This document shows positions 5,393-5,504 of a stretch of DNA of 5,504 bases, one piece after another. A model generated the notes under the pieces. That model searched no databases and was not told where the DNA came from. It saw only the letters and a list, made by a program, of their open reading frames with translations. Numbering within the stretch: the stretch's first letter is position 1; each line of letters begins with the position of its first letter. Made by a program: the position numbers and the translations under genes. The stretch comes from Hydrogenovibrio sp049975065 (GTDB taxonomy: Bacteria > Pseudomonadota > Gammaproteobacteria > Thiomicrospirales > Thiomicrospiraceae), in the NCBI GenBank assembly GCA_049975065.1, contig JBNGDN010000109.1, one strand, 5' to 3'.

Positions 5393-5504
5393 GCAACGCT
5401 TGGAGAGCACTTACAATCCGATTAAACCAGGCGCTCAACCGGACACACAACCGATTCTAAATCGGTTTTATCACTGACCCTTATCGCAAAGGATCTTATT
5501 TAAA
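5393..5504. other. Non-coding right flank with two dyads
   Basis: No gene is recognised here. AACCGATT (5449-5456) pairs with AATCGGTT (5460-5467), a perfect eight-base stem around three bases; on the plus strand it ends in TTTT. GAGCAC (5405-5410) can pair with GCGCTC (5431-5436) only in the minus-strand RNA, as GAGCGC with GUGCUC including one G-U pair. With the terminator at 5365-5392 this gives three consecutive structures in a minus-strand transcript. The region could be the 3' untranslated part of an upstream gene or the end of a small RNA. No match to tRNA, 4.5S RNA, RNase P RNA or tmRNA was noticed. Confidence 0.4.

Noticed and set aside
5422..5499. A 25-codon open stretch on the minus strand that reads like a protein C-terminus
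   Set aside because: It is bounded by a stop at 5502-5500 and has no start codon before its last few codons, so it could be a gene only if the sequence contained a frameshift. The stretch also overlaps the perfect hairpin at 5449-5467.

Overview
The window looks like a chromosomal segment from a free-living, motile, Gram-negative gammaproteobacterium. The DeaD-type helicase closely resembles the enterobacterial CsdA/DeaD layout, the chemoreceptor is of the Tsr-like class with a C-terminal CheR/CheB tether, and there is an SppA-family peptidase with a lipoprotein signal. A marine sulfur oxidiser of the Thiomicrospira/Hydrogenovibrio type is possible, but this is a guess from general resemblance and no marker here fixes the genus.

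Layout. Bases 1-1176 (+) hold the 3' two thirds of a DEAD-box RNA helicase gene (deaD/csdA), cut by the left edge. Bases 1177-1615 are a 439-base intergenic region. It contains three hairpins just after deaD, an unassigned stretch, a five-copy 13-bp tandem repeat, a 9-bp inverted repeat, a weak sigma70-like promoter and a good ribosome binding site. Bases 1616-4213 (+) encode an 865-residue methyl-accepting chemotaxis protein with a large helical periplasmic sensor, five HAMP-like units spaced exactly 45 residues apart, a signalling hairpin, a Lys/Pro/Ala linker and an xWxxF tether. A bidirectional terminator at 4240-4267 separates it from the convergent gene. Bases 4320-5288 (-) encode a short SppA-like serine-lysine peptidase predicted to be a lipoprotein. 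Bases 5289-5504 are non-coding as far as can be seen; they include a minus-strand intrinsic terminator and two more dyads, possibly the 3' end of a transcript that begins beyond the right edge.

The three genes have no obvious joint pathway: one is RNA remodelling, one chemotaxis, one envelope proteolysis. The MCP appears to be transcribed alone. No mobile element, CRISPR array, tRNA or rRNA was seen. The most unusual items are the regular poly-HAMP chain in the MCP, the tandem repeat array in its upstream region, and the lipoprotein anchoring of the peptidase. I do not see convincing evidence for a wholly new multi-gene system.
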